Origin: CAYJBH01 sp964368815
Lineage (GTDB): Bacteria; Bacillota; Clostridia; Oscillospirales; Ruminococcaceae
Direction of reading: 5' to 3'
DNA length: 64,000 nucleotides
Assembly (NCBI GenBank): GCA_964368815.1
Contig: CAYJDA010000006.1
Span: forward strand, 1 to 64,000
Shown here: in pieces, positions 1 through 8,208 of the stretch
Position numbering within the stretch: the first letter of the stretch is position 1
How the letters are laid out: each line of letters starts with the position of its first letter
Notes under the pieces: generated by a model
Databases searched by the model: none
Seen by the model: only the letters and a program-made list of their open reading frames with translations
Told to the model about the DNA's origin: nothing
Program-made: the position numbers and the translations under genes

Positions 1-5
1 TTAAT

Positions 6-34
6 TTGAAATAATATTTTCTCTGTATTATATT
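6..34 (+). promoter_or_regulatory. Predicted sigma-A promoter ahead of leader repeat copy A and the RAYT gene
   Basis: TTGAAA at 6-11, a 17-base spacer and TATATT at 29-34. The predicted start near 41 would put repeat copy A (from 58) at the beginning of the transcript. The sequence is AT-rich, so a chance match is possible. Confidence 0.4.
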
Positions 35-57
35 TTACCAAGGATTATTTATATTAT

Positions 58-143
58 CTCCGCCCTTGGCGGAGCTATTGGAAATACCTCTTGCAAAGTG
101 CAACTTTGCATTTTGCACCCTGTGCAAAAACGATGTATTTCTC
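58..143 (+). repeat. Dispersed structured leader element, copy A
   Basis: Hairpin CTCCGCC/GGCGGAG (58-64 with 68-74). Then an outer stem GAAATACCTC (81-90) with GATGTATTTC (132-141, one mismatch) encloses GCAAAGT/ACTTTGC (93-99 with 103-109) and TTTTGCAC/GTGCAAAA (111-118 with 122-129). Both inner hairpins have three-base loops. Related copies lie at 11209, 11320, 11524 (partial), 53304 and, more diverged, 32253. It lies between a predicted promoter and the RAYT start. Confidence 0.8.
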
Positions 144-186
144 AGGGTTTTAGGTTCGGATTATTTATATTTTGCGTGGTGGTAAA

Positions 187-693
187 ATGGAATTACCAAA
201 GAGAAAAACCATAAGATTGCATAATTACGATTATTCACAAAATGGCGTGTATTTTGTAACGATATGCACACAAAATCGAGAATGTTTATTGGGCAAGATT
301 GTAGGGGACGATGCCCACATCGTCCCGAATACGGTGTTATCCGAAATTGGAATGGTGGTACAAAAATATATCAATAGAATTGTTGGTATAGACAAATATG
401 TGATAATGCCCAACCACATTCATCTGATTATATTTATATCCGGATATGAGAAGGGGTTGATGTGGCATGAGAACGGGACGATGTGGGCATCGTCCCCTAC
501 GACGACACCACAATCAATTTCACAGTTAATTAAATCATTTAAAACATTGGTTACAAAACAAATCGGATATTCAATTTGGCAACGGTCATTTCACGACCAT
601 ATAATCAGAAACGAACAAGAGTATCAAAAAATATGGCAATACATCGACACAAACCCATTAAAATGGGAAGATGATTGTTACCACGCAAAATGA
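187..693 (+). CDS. REP-associated tyrosine transposase (RAYT, Y1/IS200-like HUH family)
   Basis: The 168-residue protein has the HUH motif in MPNHIHLII (near residue 78) and the RAYT-type C-terminal helix ending YIDTNPLKW, which is expected to carry the catalytic tyrosine. Y1 transposases nick single-stranded DNA at hairpins; RAYTs act on REP sequences marked by a 5-prime GTAG. ATG at 187 is preferred over TTG at 172 because GGTGG precedes it and the family consensus starts there. It is a single gene with no partner or terminal repeats. Two REP-like hairpins lie in frame inside the gene (301-327 and 474-500), adding short segments such as GDDAHIVP. Full family length suggests it may be functional. 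Confidence 0.88.
   Translation: MELPKRKTIRLHNYDYSQNGVYFVTICTQNRECLLGKIVGDDAHIVPNTVLSEIGMVVQKYINRIVGIDKYVIMPNHIHLIIFISGYEKGLMWHENGTMWASSPTTTPQSISQLIKSFKTLVTKQIGYSIWQRSFHDHIIRNEQEYQKIWQYIDTNPLKWEDDCYHAK
301..327 (+). repeat. REP-like hairpin with GTAG signature inside the RAYT gene (forward unit)
   Basis: GTAG at 301-304 is followed by stem GGGACGATG (305-313), loop CCCA and CATCGTCCC (318-326). The 27-base unit is a perfect reverse complement of 474-500. A GTAG next to the foot of a hairpin is the layout recognised by RAYT enzymes. Confidence 0.85.
474..500 (-). repeat. REP-like hairpin with GTAG signature inside the RAYT gene (inverted unit)
   Basis: Stem GGGACGATG (475-483), loop TGGG, CATCGTCCC (488-496) and CTAC (497-500), that is GTAG on the minus strand. 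It is inverted to 301-327 with 146 bases between, the arrangement of a BIME-like REP pair. It stays in frame and encodes roughly GTMWASSPT. Confidence 0.85.
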
Positions 694-739
694 GCATAAT
701 CTACATTATTGACAATCGTATATGCCGGTGGATGTTTGC

Positions 740-3700
740 TTAAAGTTTGTAATAGTTTACTGCACCCTCAAAAATTGGCATTGGTTTTGTTATAGGAACA
801 TTTTTATAAAGGTGTGGTTCTACACGTTCACTGTGTCCCATCTTGCCATAAACCCTGCCACAGGGAGAGGTTATGCCCTCTATGGCGGCTATACTTCCGT
901 TGGGATTAAAAACTATAGATTGGGTAGGCTCGCCATCAAGATTAACGTATCTTGTTGCTATCTGGCCTGCCTTAGAAAGCTCGATTAGCTGTTTTTCATC
1001 ACAGCAAAAGCGCCCTTCTCCGTGAGAAATCGGAACCGAATAAATTTCTCCAAGCTCGCAAAGTGATAACCAAGGGGTGTTTTTTTGGCTTACAATAATT
1101 TCGGTCATTCTCGATTGATGTCGTCCTATAAAATTGTGCGCCAGTGTTGGGTTTTGCGGTAGTCGCTCGGTTATCTCGCCAAACGGAACGAGCCCTAACT
1201 TAATGAGTGCCTGAAACCCGTTACAGATTCCCAGCATTAAACCGTCACGGGTTTTGAGTAGTTCGTTTATCTGGTCGGCAACTGCGGGGTTACGCAGGAA
1301 AGAGGTGATAAATTTACCGCTTCCGTCCGGCTCATCGCCACCGGAAAAGCCGCCCGGGAGAACAACAACGTTGCTGTTTGCTATTGCCTTAGCAAGCCCG
1401 TCTACCGACTCTTTTACAGCCTCGGCATTTAGGTTTCTGATAAGGAAAATTTCAGCCTCGGCACCTGCTTTTTCTATGGCGCGTGCGGTATCCAGTTCGC
1501 AGTTTGTTCCTACAAATGCAGGGATCAAAAATCGTGGTTTAGCCGTAACCGGAGTAACCTTCGGAACTTCCCAACCCTTTTCGATAGGAAGGATAATAGG
1601 CATATCAGCTGTATTGCGTGAGTGTTTGGGGTAAACATCCTCTAAAACATCGTCGTATATCTTTAAATAGTCGGTAAGCTGTTCGGTTTTACCGGCAACC
1701 TCGGCGGTGAACTCCTTGGTTGTTTCGCCAATTTTAATTGCGCCTTCCGGTAAAAATCCGCTTTCAACCTCTAAAATCATTCCGCCTACATAGGCATCAA
1801 CATCGTTGTTTAGCTTAAAACCTATCCTGTTTCCGAGCGATGAGGCAAAAAGTGTTGCTGCAACTCCTTTAAAACCGGTGCTTGATGCGGATAAAATCTT
1901 TTTATTACGGGAAAGCTCGGTAACGGTGTTGAATATGTTTAAAAGAGATTCGCTCTGCGGTAGATTACCATCGTATTTCGGAACAAGCAAAACAAGGTCG
2001 CTACCTATATTTTTAAACTCGTTGGAAACAAGGGTTTCCCCCTCACATATCGACATAGCAAAGGATATCAAGGTAGGTGGTACATCCAAGTTTTCGAAAC
2101 TTCCGCTCATGGAATCCTTGCCGCCGATAGCCGCAACTTTATAGTCCAGCTGTGCATTAAATGCACCAAGCAGTGCCGCCGTTGGTTTACCGAATCTTGT
2201 TGGCGCACCGGAAGGTCTCTCAAAATATTCCTGTAAGGAAAGATAACATTCCTTGCCATATCCTCCGGCTGCCGCTATTTTACAAAGCGAATCCACCACC
2301 GCAAGGTATGCTCCGTCGTAGGGGCTTTTTTCCGATACATAAGGATCAAAGCCATAACTCATTACGGTTGCTTTTTTGCCGCCGGGAAGAAATGCTGCCA
2401 TAACATTTGACGGTGTTTTTTGGTAAGCACCGCCAAACGGCATAAATGCCGAGACGGTTCCTATAGTGCTGTCGAACCGTTCGCAAAGTCCGGTTTTATC
2501 ACAGCCGTTTAAGCTCGCTACCGAATTTTTTAACCGTGTAAAGAACGGAGCATTATCCTGTGTGATTTCTTTTGGCGTTTCTATTTCTGCGGTAACACTT
2601 CGCTTGGCACCGTTGGTATCTAAAAAGCTGCGTTTTAGCTCTAAAACAGTTTTTCCCTCGTATAGCATCCGCAAAACAGGCTCTTTGGTTATGGTTGCTA
2701 TAACGGTTGCTTCTAAGTTTTCTTCACCGGCATAGCCTTTAAACTTTTCGGCATCCTCTGCGGCAACCACTACGGCCATTCTCTCCTGCGATTCGCTAAT
2801 TGCAATCTCGGTAGCGGTTAGTCCATCATATTTTTTAGGAACAGCCGATAGCTCGATGGTTAGCCCGTCGGCAAGTTCGCCCACAGCAACAGCCACTCCG
2901 CCTGCACCAAAATCGTTACATCTTTTTATTAACAGCGAGGCCTTTGGGTTTGCAAATAGTCGCTGAAGTTTACGTTCCTCCGGTGCATTACCCTTTTGAA
3001 CCTCGGCGCCACAGCTTTCTAACGATTCCATGCTATGTGATTTAGAAGAACCGGTTGCACCGCCGCAACCATCGCGACCTGTTCTGCCACCGAGTAAAAT
3101 TACTATATCCCCGTCGGCCGGAACTTCTCTTCTAACCTGTTTGCAGGGAACGGCACCGATAACGGCACCAACCTCTAACCTCTTTGCTGCATAGCCGGGG
3201 TGGTAGATTTCATCTACAAGTCCGGTTGCAAGGCCTATCTGATTGCCGTAGGAACTGTAACCCTCTGAGGCAAGCTCACAGATTCTACGCTGAGGAAGCT
3301 TGCCGGGCATGGTTTGCTCGGTTGGCGTTCTGGGGTCTGCCGCACCGGTAACCCTCATTGCCTGATAAACCCATGCTCTGCCCGAGAGTGGGTCTCGAAT
3401 AGCGCCGCCTATACAGGTGGCCGCACCACCAAAAGGCTCAATTTCGGTTGGATGGTTGTGGGTTTCGTTTTTAAATAAAACAAGATAATCTTCATCGCCC
3501 ACTCTGGTTTTAACGGTGCAGGCATTAATCTCGGGCGATTCATCTAAAAGGGGTAACAGGCCGTCCGACTTTAAGCTTTTAGTTCCTAAAGTAGCCATGT
3601 CCATCAACGTTTCGGGGCGGTTTTCTCGTCCGAGGCGCTTTCTTTCGTCTCGGTAACGCTTTAGTCCTTGTGCAATCTTTTCATCCTTAACATTAATTTC

Positions 3701-4396
3701 GCAAAGCTCGGTGTTAAAGGTGGTGTGTCGGCAATGGTCCGACCAGTAGGTGTCGATAACCTTTAGCTCGGTAAGTGTTGGGTTGCGGCCCTCACTTTTA
3801 AAATATTCAACACAAAAAGCAAGGTCGGCTGCATCCATCGACAGCCCCTGCTGGGACACAAAGTCGGTTAATGCATCGCCGCTAAGCCCACAAAATTCGT
3901 TAAATATCGACGGCATTGGCTGATTATCGGCAACTATATCGAGCGATTTTGGGATTTCAAGATTTGCTCTGCGACTTTCTACCGGATTTATTAAAAGCTT
4001 TTCTATTTTTGAAAGCTCCTGTTCCGAGGGGTTGCCGGTTAACAGATAAATTTTTGCTGTTCTTACCGTCGGCCGGTCGCCTCCTTGTATCAGCTGGATA
4101 CACTGCGCCGCTGAATCTGCACGCTGATCGAACTGCCCCGGTAAATACTCCGTTGCTATCATGAAATCGCCACCCTCCGGCAGATGTTCCGTAACGATAT
4201 CGGTAACCCTATCGGCTATAACATCATGCGAAACCTTGTCGAAAATATCTTTCGAAAGTCCCTGAACAAGGTAGCGAAGCACCAATCTAACCGAACTTAC
4301 CGATTCGATATGTAAAAACTCCTTTATCTCGTTTAGTAGCGATTGAGTTTCGTTGTTAAATCCCTCACGCTTTTCTATATATATAGGATAAACCAT
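740..4396 (-). CDS. purL: Phosphoribosylformylglycinamidine synthase (single-chain PurL with glutaminase domain)
   Basis: Catalyses ATP- and glutamine-dependent FGAR to FGAM conversion, step 4 of purine synthesis. The ~1218-residue length is that of the large single-chain form. PurL motifs include FKNETHNHPTEIEPFGGAATC (shown in part: NETHNHPTEIEPF), and the C-terminal amidotransferase starts about residue 960 with FVGTNCELDTARA, PGGFSGGDE and the nucleophile Cys in GICNGFQ, so no separate purQ/purS is needed. ATG at 4396 is chosen because GGAAAGGAATAGCAAG precedes it and it lies just past the purD stop; a longer in-frame start at 4429 would overlap purD. Last gene of the purine operon. Confidence 0.95.
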   Translation of the reverse strand: MVYPIYIEKREGFNNETQSLLNEIKEFLHIESVSSVRLVLRYLVQGLSKDIFDKVSHDVIADRVTDIVTEHLPEGGDFMIATEYLPGQFDQRADSAAQCIQLIQGGDRPTVRTAKIYLLTGNPSEQELSKIEKLLINPVESRRANLEIPKSLDIVADNQPMPSIFNEFCGLSGDALTDFVSQQGLSMDAADLAFCVEYFKSEGRNPTLTELKVIDTYWSDHCRHTTFNTELCEINVKDEKIAQGLKRYRDERKRLGRENRPETLMDMATLGTKSLKSDGLLPLLDESPEINACTVKTRVGDEDYLVLFKNETHNHPTEIEPFGGAATCIGGAIRDPLSGRAWVYQAMRVTGAADPRTPTEQTMPGKLPQRRICELASEGYSSYGNQIGLATGLVDEIYHPGYAAKRLEVGAVIGAVPCKQVRREVPADGDIVILLGGRTGRDGCGGATGSSKSHSMESLESCGAEVQKGNAPEERKLQRLFANPKASLLIKRCNDFGAGGVAVAVGELADGLTIELSAVPKKYDGLTATEIAISESQERMAVVVAAEDAEKFKGYAGEENLEATVIATITKEPVLRMLYEGKTVLELKRSFLDTNGAKRSVTAEIETPKEITQDNAPFFTRLKNSVASLNGCDKTGLCERFDSTIGTVSAFMPFGGAYQKTPSNVMAAFLPGGKKATVMSYGFDPYVSEKSPYDGAYLAVVDSLCKIAAAGGYGKECYLSLQEYFERPSGAPTRFGKPTAALLGAFNAQLDYKVAAIGGKDSMSGSFENLDVPPTLISFAMSICEGETLVSNEFKNIGSDLVLLVPKYDGNLPQSESLLNIFNTVTELSRNKKILSASSTGFKGVAATLFASSLGNRIGFKLNNDVDAYVGGMILEVESGFLPEGAIKIGETTKEFTAEVAGKTEQLTDYLKIYDDVLEDVYPKHSRNTADMPIILPIEKGWEVPKVTPVTAKPRFLIPAFVGTNCELDTARAIEKAGAEAEIFLIRNLNAEAVKESVDGLAKAIANSNVVVLPGGFSGGDEPDGSGKFITSFLRNPAVADQINELLKTRDGLMLGICNGFQALIKLGLVPFGEITERLPQNPTLAHNFIGRHQSRMTEIIVSQKNTPWLSLCELGEIYSVPISHGEGRFCCDEKQLIELSKAGQIATRYVNLDGEPTQSIVFNPNGSIAAIEGITSPCGRVYGKMGHSERVEPHLYKNVPITKPMPIFEGAVNYYKL

Positions 4397-4400
4397 CTTG

Positions 4401-5663
4401 CTATTCCTTTCCAAACTTTCCGATATCACGACGTTTATAGCTGTTTTCGAATACTATTTCATCACAAAGCAGGTATGCCTTTTCGAGAGCCTGTTCAAGG
4501 TTGTTTGCAACAGCAACTGCGCCCAAAACTCGGCCGCCCGAGGTAACAAGTTTGTCGCCATCATTTTTAACTCCCGCAAAAAACAGCTCGGTATCCGGCA
4601 ACTCTTTTTTTATTGTTATTTCTTTTCCTACATCGTAGCTTGCAGGATATCCACCCGATGCCATAACTATGCAAGCGCTGGACTTATCTTTAAACTTCAT
4701 ATCGAATTTATCAAGGCGCTCCTCGGTTACCGCTAAAAACGCCTCAAAAAGGTCAAAGTTGATTAAGGGTAGAACAGCCTGAGTTTCCGGATCGCCAAAA
4801 CGACAGTTATATTCAATAACCTTAGGTCCGTTTTCGGTTAACATTAGCCCAAAGTAGAGGCAACCTTTAAATGGATAACCCTCCATTTTCATTGCCCTAA
4901 CCGTTGGCAGAAAAATTGTATCCATGCATATTTTTTCTATCTCTTCTGAGTAGTATGGGTTAGGGGCAATAGCTCCCATTCCGCCGGTATTTGCGCCGGT
5001 GTTTCCCTCGCCTATCCTCTTAAAGTCCATAGAGGAGGTTAAAGGTTTAACCGTTTCACCATCAACAAGACAGAGTGCAGAAACCTCCGGCCCTGTCATA
5101 AATTCTTCAATAACCACCCTGTCGCCACTTGCTCCAAAAATTTTCTTTTCAAAAATATCGGCAATAGATTCTCTTGCCATCTCGTAATCGGTGGCAAGGA
5201 TAACACCTTTACCGAGTGCGAGTCCGTCTGCCTTAATAACTGCGGGGTAGCTGTTTTGTTTTTTTATGTAGGATAACGCATCCTCAGCATTATCAAACAC
5301 CTCATAGCCGGCAGTGGGGATGTTGTATTTTTTCATAAGGCCTTTAGAAAAAACCTTGCTGCCCTCTATTTGTGCCGCCTTGGCGGTAGGCCCGAAGCAG
5401 GGTATTCCCTTTTCGGTAAGGCGATCAACAGCGCCCAGAACCAACGGGTCGTCCGGTGCTATTACGGCATACTCGATTTTATTATTCACCGCAAATTTAA
5501 CAATACCGTCGATATCGGTAGCCTTTATATCTATATTTGTGGCAAATTTTGCCGTTCCGGCGTTTCCGGGCAGGGCAAATATCTCGGTTATTTTTTTATT
5601 TTGAAACAGATAGTGAACAATAGCCGCTTCGCGTCCACCACTACCTACTATTAATATTTTCAT
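4401..5663 (-). CDS. purD: Phosphoribosylamine-glycine ligase (GAR synthetase)
   Basis: ATP-grasp ligase joining glycine to phosphoribosylamine, step 2 of purine synthesis. The 420-residue length is typical. It opens with the family's MKILIVGSGGREAAI (usual REHA is REAA here) and GNAGT, and has ATP-grasp segments KADGLALGKGV, EEFMTGPEVS and EYNCRFGDPETQ. ATG at 5663 follows AAAGGG; an in-frame GTG at 5666 is an alternative. It lies between purH and purL on the same strand, four bases from the purL start. Confidence 0.96.
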   Translation of the reverse strand: MKILIVGSGGREAAIVHYLFQNKKITEIFALPGNAGTAKFATNIDIKATDIDGIVKFAVNNKIEYAVIAPDDPLVLGAVDRLTEKGIPCFGPTAKAAQIEGSKVFSKGLMKKYNIPTAGYEVFDNAEDALSYIKKQNSYPAVIKADGLALGKGVILATDYEMARESIADIFEKKIFGASGDRVVIEEFMTGPEVSALCLVDGETVKPLTSSMDFKRIGEGNTGANTGGMGAIAPNPYYSEEIEKICMDTIFLPTVRAMKMEGYPFKGCLYFGLMLTENGPKVIEYNCRFGDPETQAVLPLINFDLFEAFLAVTEERLDKFDMKFKDKSSACIVMASGGYPASYDVGKEITIKKELPDTELFFAGVKNDGDKLVTSGGRVLGAVAVANNLEQALEKAYLLCDEIVFENSYKRRDIGKFGKE

Positions 5664-5697
5664 CACTCAAAACCCTTTCTCGGCAGATGTTTAAACC

Positions 5698-6876
5698 TTA
5701 GTGGTGGAACAAACGTATTCCACAAAATGCTAACGCCATACCGTATCGGTCGGCTGTGGCTATAACCTCATCGTCCCTAACTGAACCGCCTGCTTCAACT
5801 ATATAGCCAACACCGCTTGCTGCAGCCCTGTCGATGTTATCGCCAAAGGGGAAGAAGGCATCACTGGCAAGGCAAACACCTTTAAGCGATTTAAGATATT
5901 CCTTGCGCTCGATATCGCTGATTGGTTCGGGTTTTTCGGTAAATATAGCTTTCCATGAATCGGTTGCAAACAGCTCGTCGTATCTTCCGGCAACATAGAG
6001 GTCGATTGTATTATCTCTTACCGCACGCTTAACATCGGCAACAAAGGGTAGAGCCAAAGTTTTAGGGTGTCGACGCAGGAAAAACAGGTCGGATTTATCG
6101 CCTGCAAGCCTTGTGCAGTGGATTCGGGATTGCTGACCGGCACCAACTCCGGTAGTTTGGCCACCGTATGCATAGCAAACAGAGTTCGACTGGGTATATT
6201 TTAATGTTATCATCGCTATAAGCAGGTCGCGCTTTGCCTCCTGTGTAAGCTCTTTATTTGCCGATACAATATTTGAGAATATCTCCTCGTTAAGCTTTAG
6301 CTCATTTCGTCCCTGTTCAAAGGTTATGCCGAAAACATCACGTCGTTCGATGGGTTTCGGATTATACTCTTTGTCGATTTTTATCACATTATACTTTCCG
6401 TCACGTTTCGACCTTAATATTTCAAGAGCCTCATCGGTGTAACTCGGGGCAATAATACCGTCCGAAACTTCCTGTTTTAAAAGCAGTGCAGTTGATTTAT
6501 CACAGCAGTCGGACAGTGCAACAAAGTCGCCAAAGGAACATAATCTGTCGCAGCCTCTCGCCCTTGCATAAGCGGCGGCTTGGGGAGTTTCATCGTAATC
6601 ATCGCCAACAAAAAACATCTGTTTTTCGATATTTGAAAGCGGTATACCTATTGCCGCACCGGCAGGGCTTACATGTTTAAAGCTGGCGGCGGCGGCAACT
6701 CCGGTTGCCTCCTTAAGCTCGCAAACAAGCTGCCAAGCATTAAAGGCATCGAGTAGATTTATATATCCCGGTGCGCCACTTAATACCTCAAAGGGAAGTT
6801 CTCCCTGTTCCATAAAAACCTTGGAGGGTTTTTGGTTGGGGTTACATCCGTATTTTAATAGTAGTTCCTTCGACAT
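5698..6876 (-). CDS. purH: AICAR formyltransferase (stand-alone C-terminal PurH domain)
   Basis: Transfers a formyl group from 10-formyl-THF to AICAR, giving FAICAR. At 392 residues it covers only the AICAR transformylase part of bifunctional PurH (about 510-520 residues); the N-terminal MGS-like IMP cyclohydrolase domain is absent. The catalytic Lys-His pair is in SFKHVSPAGAA near residue 67, and the family sequences CYAYGGQTTGVGAGQQSR and SDAFFPFGDNID are present. ATG at 6876 follows AAGGAG. The cyclohydrolase reaction is supplied by the PurO-type gene just upstream, so this is a split pathway and not a truncated pseudogene. Confidence 0.93.
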   Translation of the reverse strand: MSKELLLKYGCNPNQKPSKVFMEQGELPFEVLSGAPGYINLLDAFNAWQLVCELKEATGVAAAASFKHVSPAGAAIGIPLSNIEKQMFFVGDDYDETPQAAAYARARGCDRLCSFGDFVALSDCCDKSTALLLKQEVSDGIIAPSYTDEALEILRSKRDGKYNVIKIDKEYNPKPIERRDVFGITFEQGRNELKLNEEIFSNIVSANKELTQEAKRDLLIAMITLKYTQSNSVCYAYGGQTTGVGAGQQSRIHCTRLAGDKSDLFFLRRHPKTLALPFVADVKRAVRDNTIDLYVAGRYDELFATDSWKAIFTEKPEPISDIERKEYLKSLKGVCLASDAFFPFGDNIDRAAASGVGYIVEAGGSVRDDEVIATADRYGMALAFCGIRLFHH

Positions 6877-6885
6877 CGTTGCTCC

Positions 6886-7596
6886 TTACTTATTACTGTT
6901 AACAATTCGTGTTTCGGTTTGTTTGGTTTTATTGTTTCGGTAGCGAACAAAAAGCGATACCCTGTTGTCGGCGTTAAGCGAACTCCAAAGCTTATCGGTA
7001 AAGCTGTCGATGCTATCATTTTGCAATGAAAGCTCAACCGGCTCGCCGATAAACGGCTGCAAAACTCCGTTTTGCTCGTCTCGATAGGTGTGGATAATAT
7101 GAGCTGTGCCCTCTTTTTTTGCATAGCTAAAAAAACAGCGAACATCACCGGGATTAACATCGCCGGGTTGTAGCTCGATATCCTGAGCACGGCAGATGCC
7201 AAACTTGCTGTTGTCACTACATGCAATTCCGGCAATACGGGGTGTATAGTTTGGAGGGTCCGGCTCGTAGCGTCTTGAATACATGGCGTTTTCGAAGCTA
7301 TCACCTTTTTCGATAAAATCGTATACCGTATCGGTATGATCGCCGTTGGTAATTATATCGAGAGCGCCTAAACTTTTTGTGCAGTTATATATAATAAGCG
7401 AGGGGTCGGCGAGCTTGGAGGGGTCGAAAGCCTCGGTGAAAAGTGTGTCCTCCTTTATGCGAAAAACTCGGTTTCTGCTGTTTTCGCTTCTGCCCATGAT
7501 GAAATATGCCGAAACGGTAATATCACCAACATGGCCGATAAAAATTCCGCGCCCCGGATAGCTTTTGCCTGAAAGATAATTTTCAACTGTTTGCAT
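6886..7596 (-). CDS. purO: IMP cyclohydrolase, archaeal PurO type
   Basis: The 236-residue protein resembles the IMP cyclohydrolase family first defined by archaeal PurO (PF07826). Recognisable stretches are YPGRGIFIG at the start, YFIMGRSENSRNR and NGDHTDT. It would close FAICAR to IMP, the last step of the pathway. It lies nine bases before a PurH that lacks its own cyclohydrolase domain, which strongly supports the call. ATG at 7596 follows AAAGGA. Family assignment is by recognition only. PurO-type enzymes are known in some Clostridia. Confidence 0.85.
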   Translation of the reverse strand: MQTVENYLSGKSYPGRGIFIGHVGDITVSAYFIMGRSENSRNRVFRIKEDTLFTEAFDPSKLADPSLIIYNCTKSLGALDIITNGDHTDTVYDFIEKGDSFENAMYSRRYEPDPPNYTPRIAGIACSDNSKFGICRAQDIELQPGDVNPGDVRCFFSYAKKEGTAHIIHTYRDEQNGVLQPFIGEPVELSLQNDSIDSFTDKLWSSLNADNRVSLFVRYRNNKTKQTETRIVNSNK

Positions 7597-7611
7597 ATTG
7601 TTCCTTTCGCT

Positions 7612-8208
7612 TTATCTATGCTTGTTTTCGTATAGCTGTTTGCATACAAGCTCTGCCGCCTTTGGCAAAAGCCTCCATTCAGCCTGCTTCATAATTTTGA
7701 GTTGTAGTGATTTTGGGGTGTCGTTCTCCTTAACGTTAACGGCTTTTTGAAGAATAATTTTTCCGCCGTCCGGCGTTGCATTAACAAAATGAACGGTAGC
7801 TCCGCTAACCTTAACCCCTTTTTTAAGGGCTCTTTCATGAACCTTTAAACCGTAATACCCCTTTCCGCAAAAAGACGGAATTAGCGAGGGGTGAACATTA
7901 ATAATTCTATTTTTATAGCGGCTAACAAAATCCTTCGAGAGTATGGTTAAAAAACCTGCAAGAACAATAAATTCAATGCCCCGAGCATCGAGCTGAGTTA
8001 ATAATGTCTGCTCGAAGTCGGGGTTTTTACGTTCAATTAATATAGACGGTACGCCGTTTTCGGTGGCGATATCCATAGCCTTAGCGCCGGCACGGTCGCA
8101 AACCACTAAGGATAAATTGCAGTGGCTAAGCTCTGCATTGTCTCTCGAACGAAGCAGAGCCGATAAATTTGTACCGGAGCCGGAGCATAAAACCGCAGTT
8201 TTTATCAT
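7612..8208 (-). CDS. purN: Phosphoribosylglycinamide formyltransferase
   Basis: The 198-residue folate-dependent GAR transformylase performs step 3 of purine synthesis. It starts with the phosphate-binding CSGSGTNL. Catalytic Asn and His are in INVHPSLIPSF, and the later Asp is in VNATPDGG. The start codon overlaps the purM stop by four bases (ATGA), indicating translational coupling. Confidence 0.95.
   Translation of the reverse strand: MIKTAVLCSGSGTNLSALLRSRDNAELSHCNLSLVVCDRAGAKAMDIATENGVPSILIERKNPDFEQTLLTQLDARGIEFIVLAGFLTILSKDFVSRYKNRIINVHPSLIPSFCGKGYYGLKVHERALKKGVKVSGATVHFVNATPDGGKIILQKAVNVKENDTPKSLQLKIMKQAEWRLLPKAAELVCKQLYENKHR

Noticed and set aside
301..500. RAYT gene as a pseudogene broken by insertions
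   Set aside because: Both hairpin units keep the reading frame and the HUH and C-terminal motifs are intact.
722..988. Plus-strand frame after the RAYT gene
   Set aside because: Antisense to the conserved 3-prime end of purL.
5698..6876. PurH as a truncated pseudogene
   Set aside because: The transformylase domain is complete with its Lys-His pair, and the missing activity is encoded by the PurO-like neighbour.
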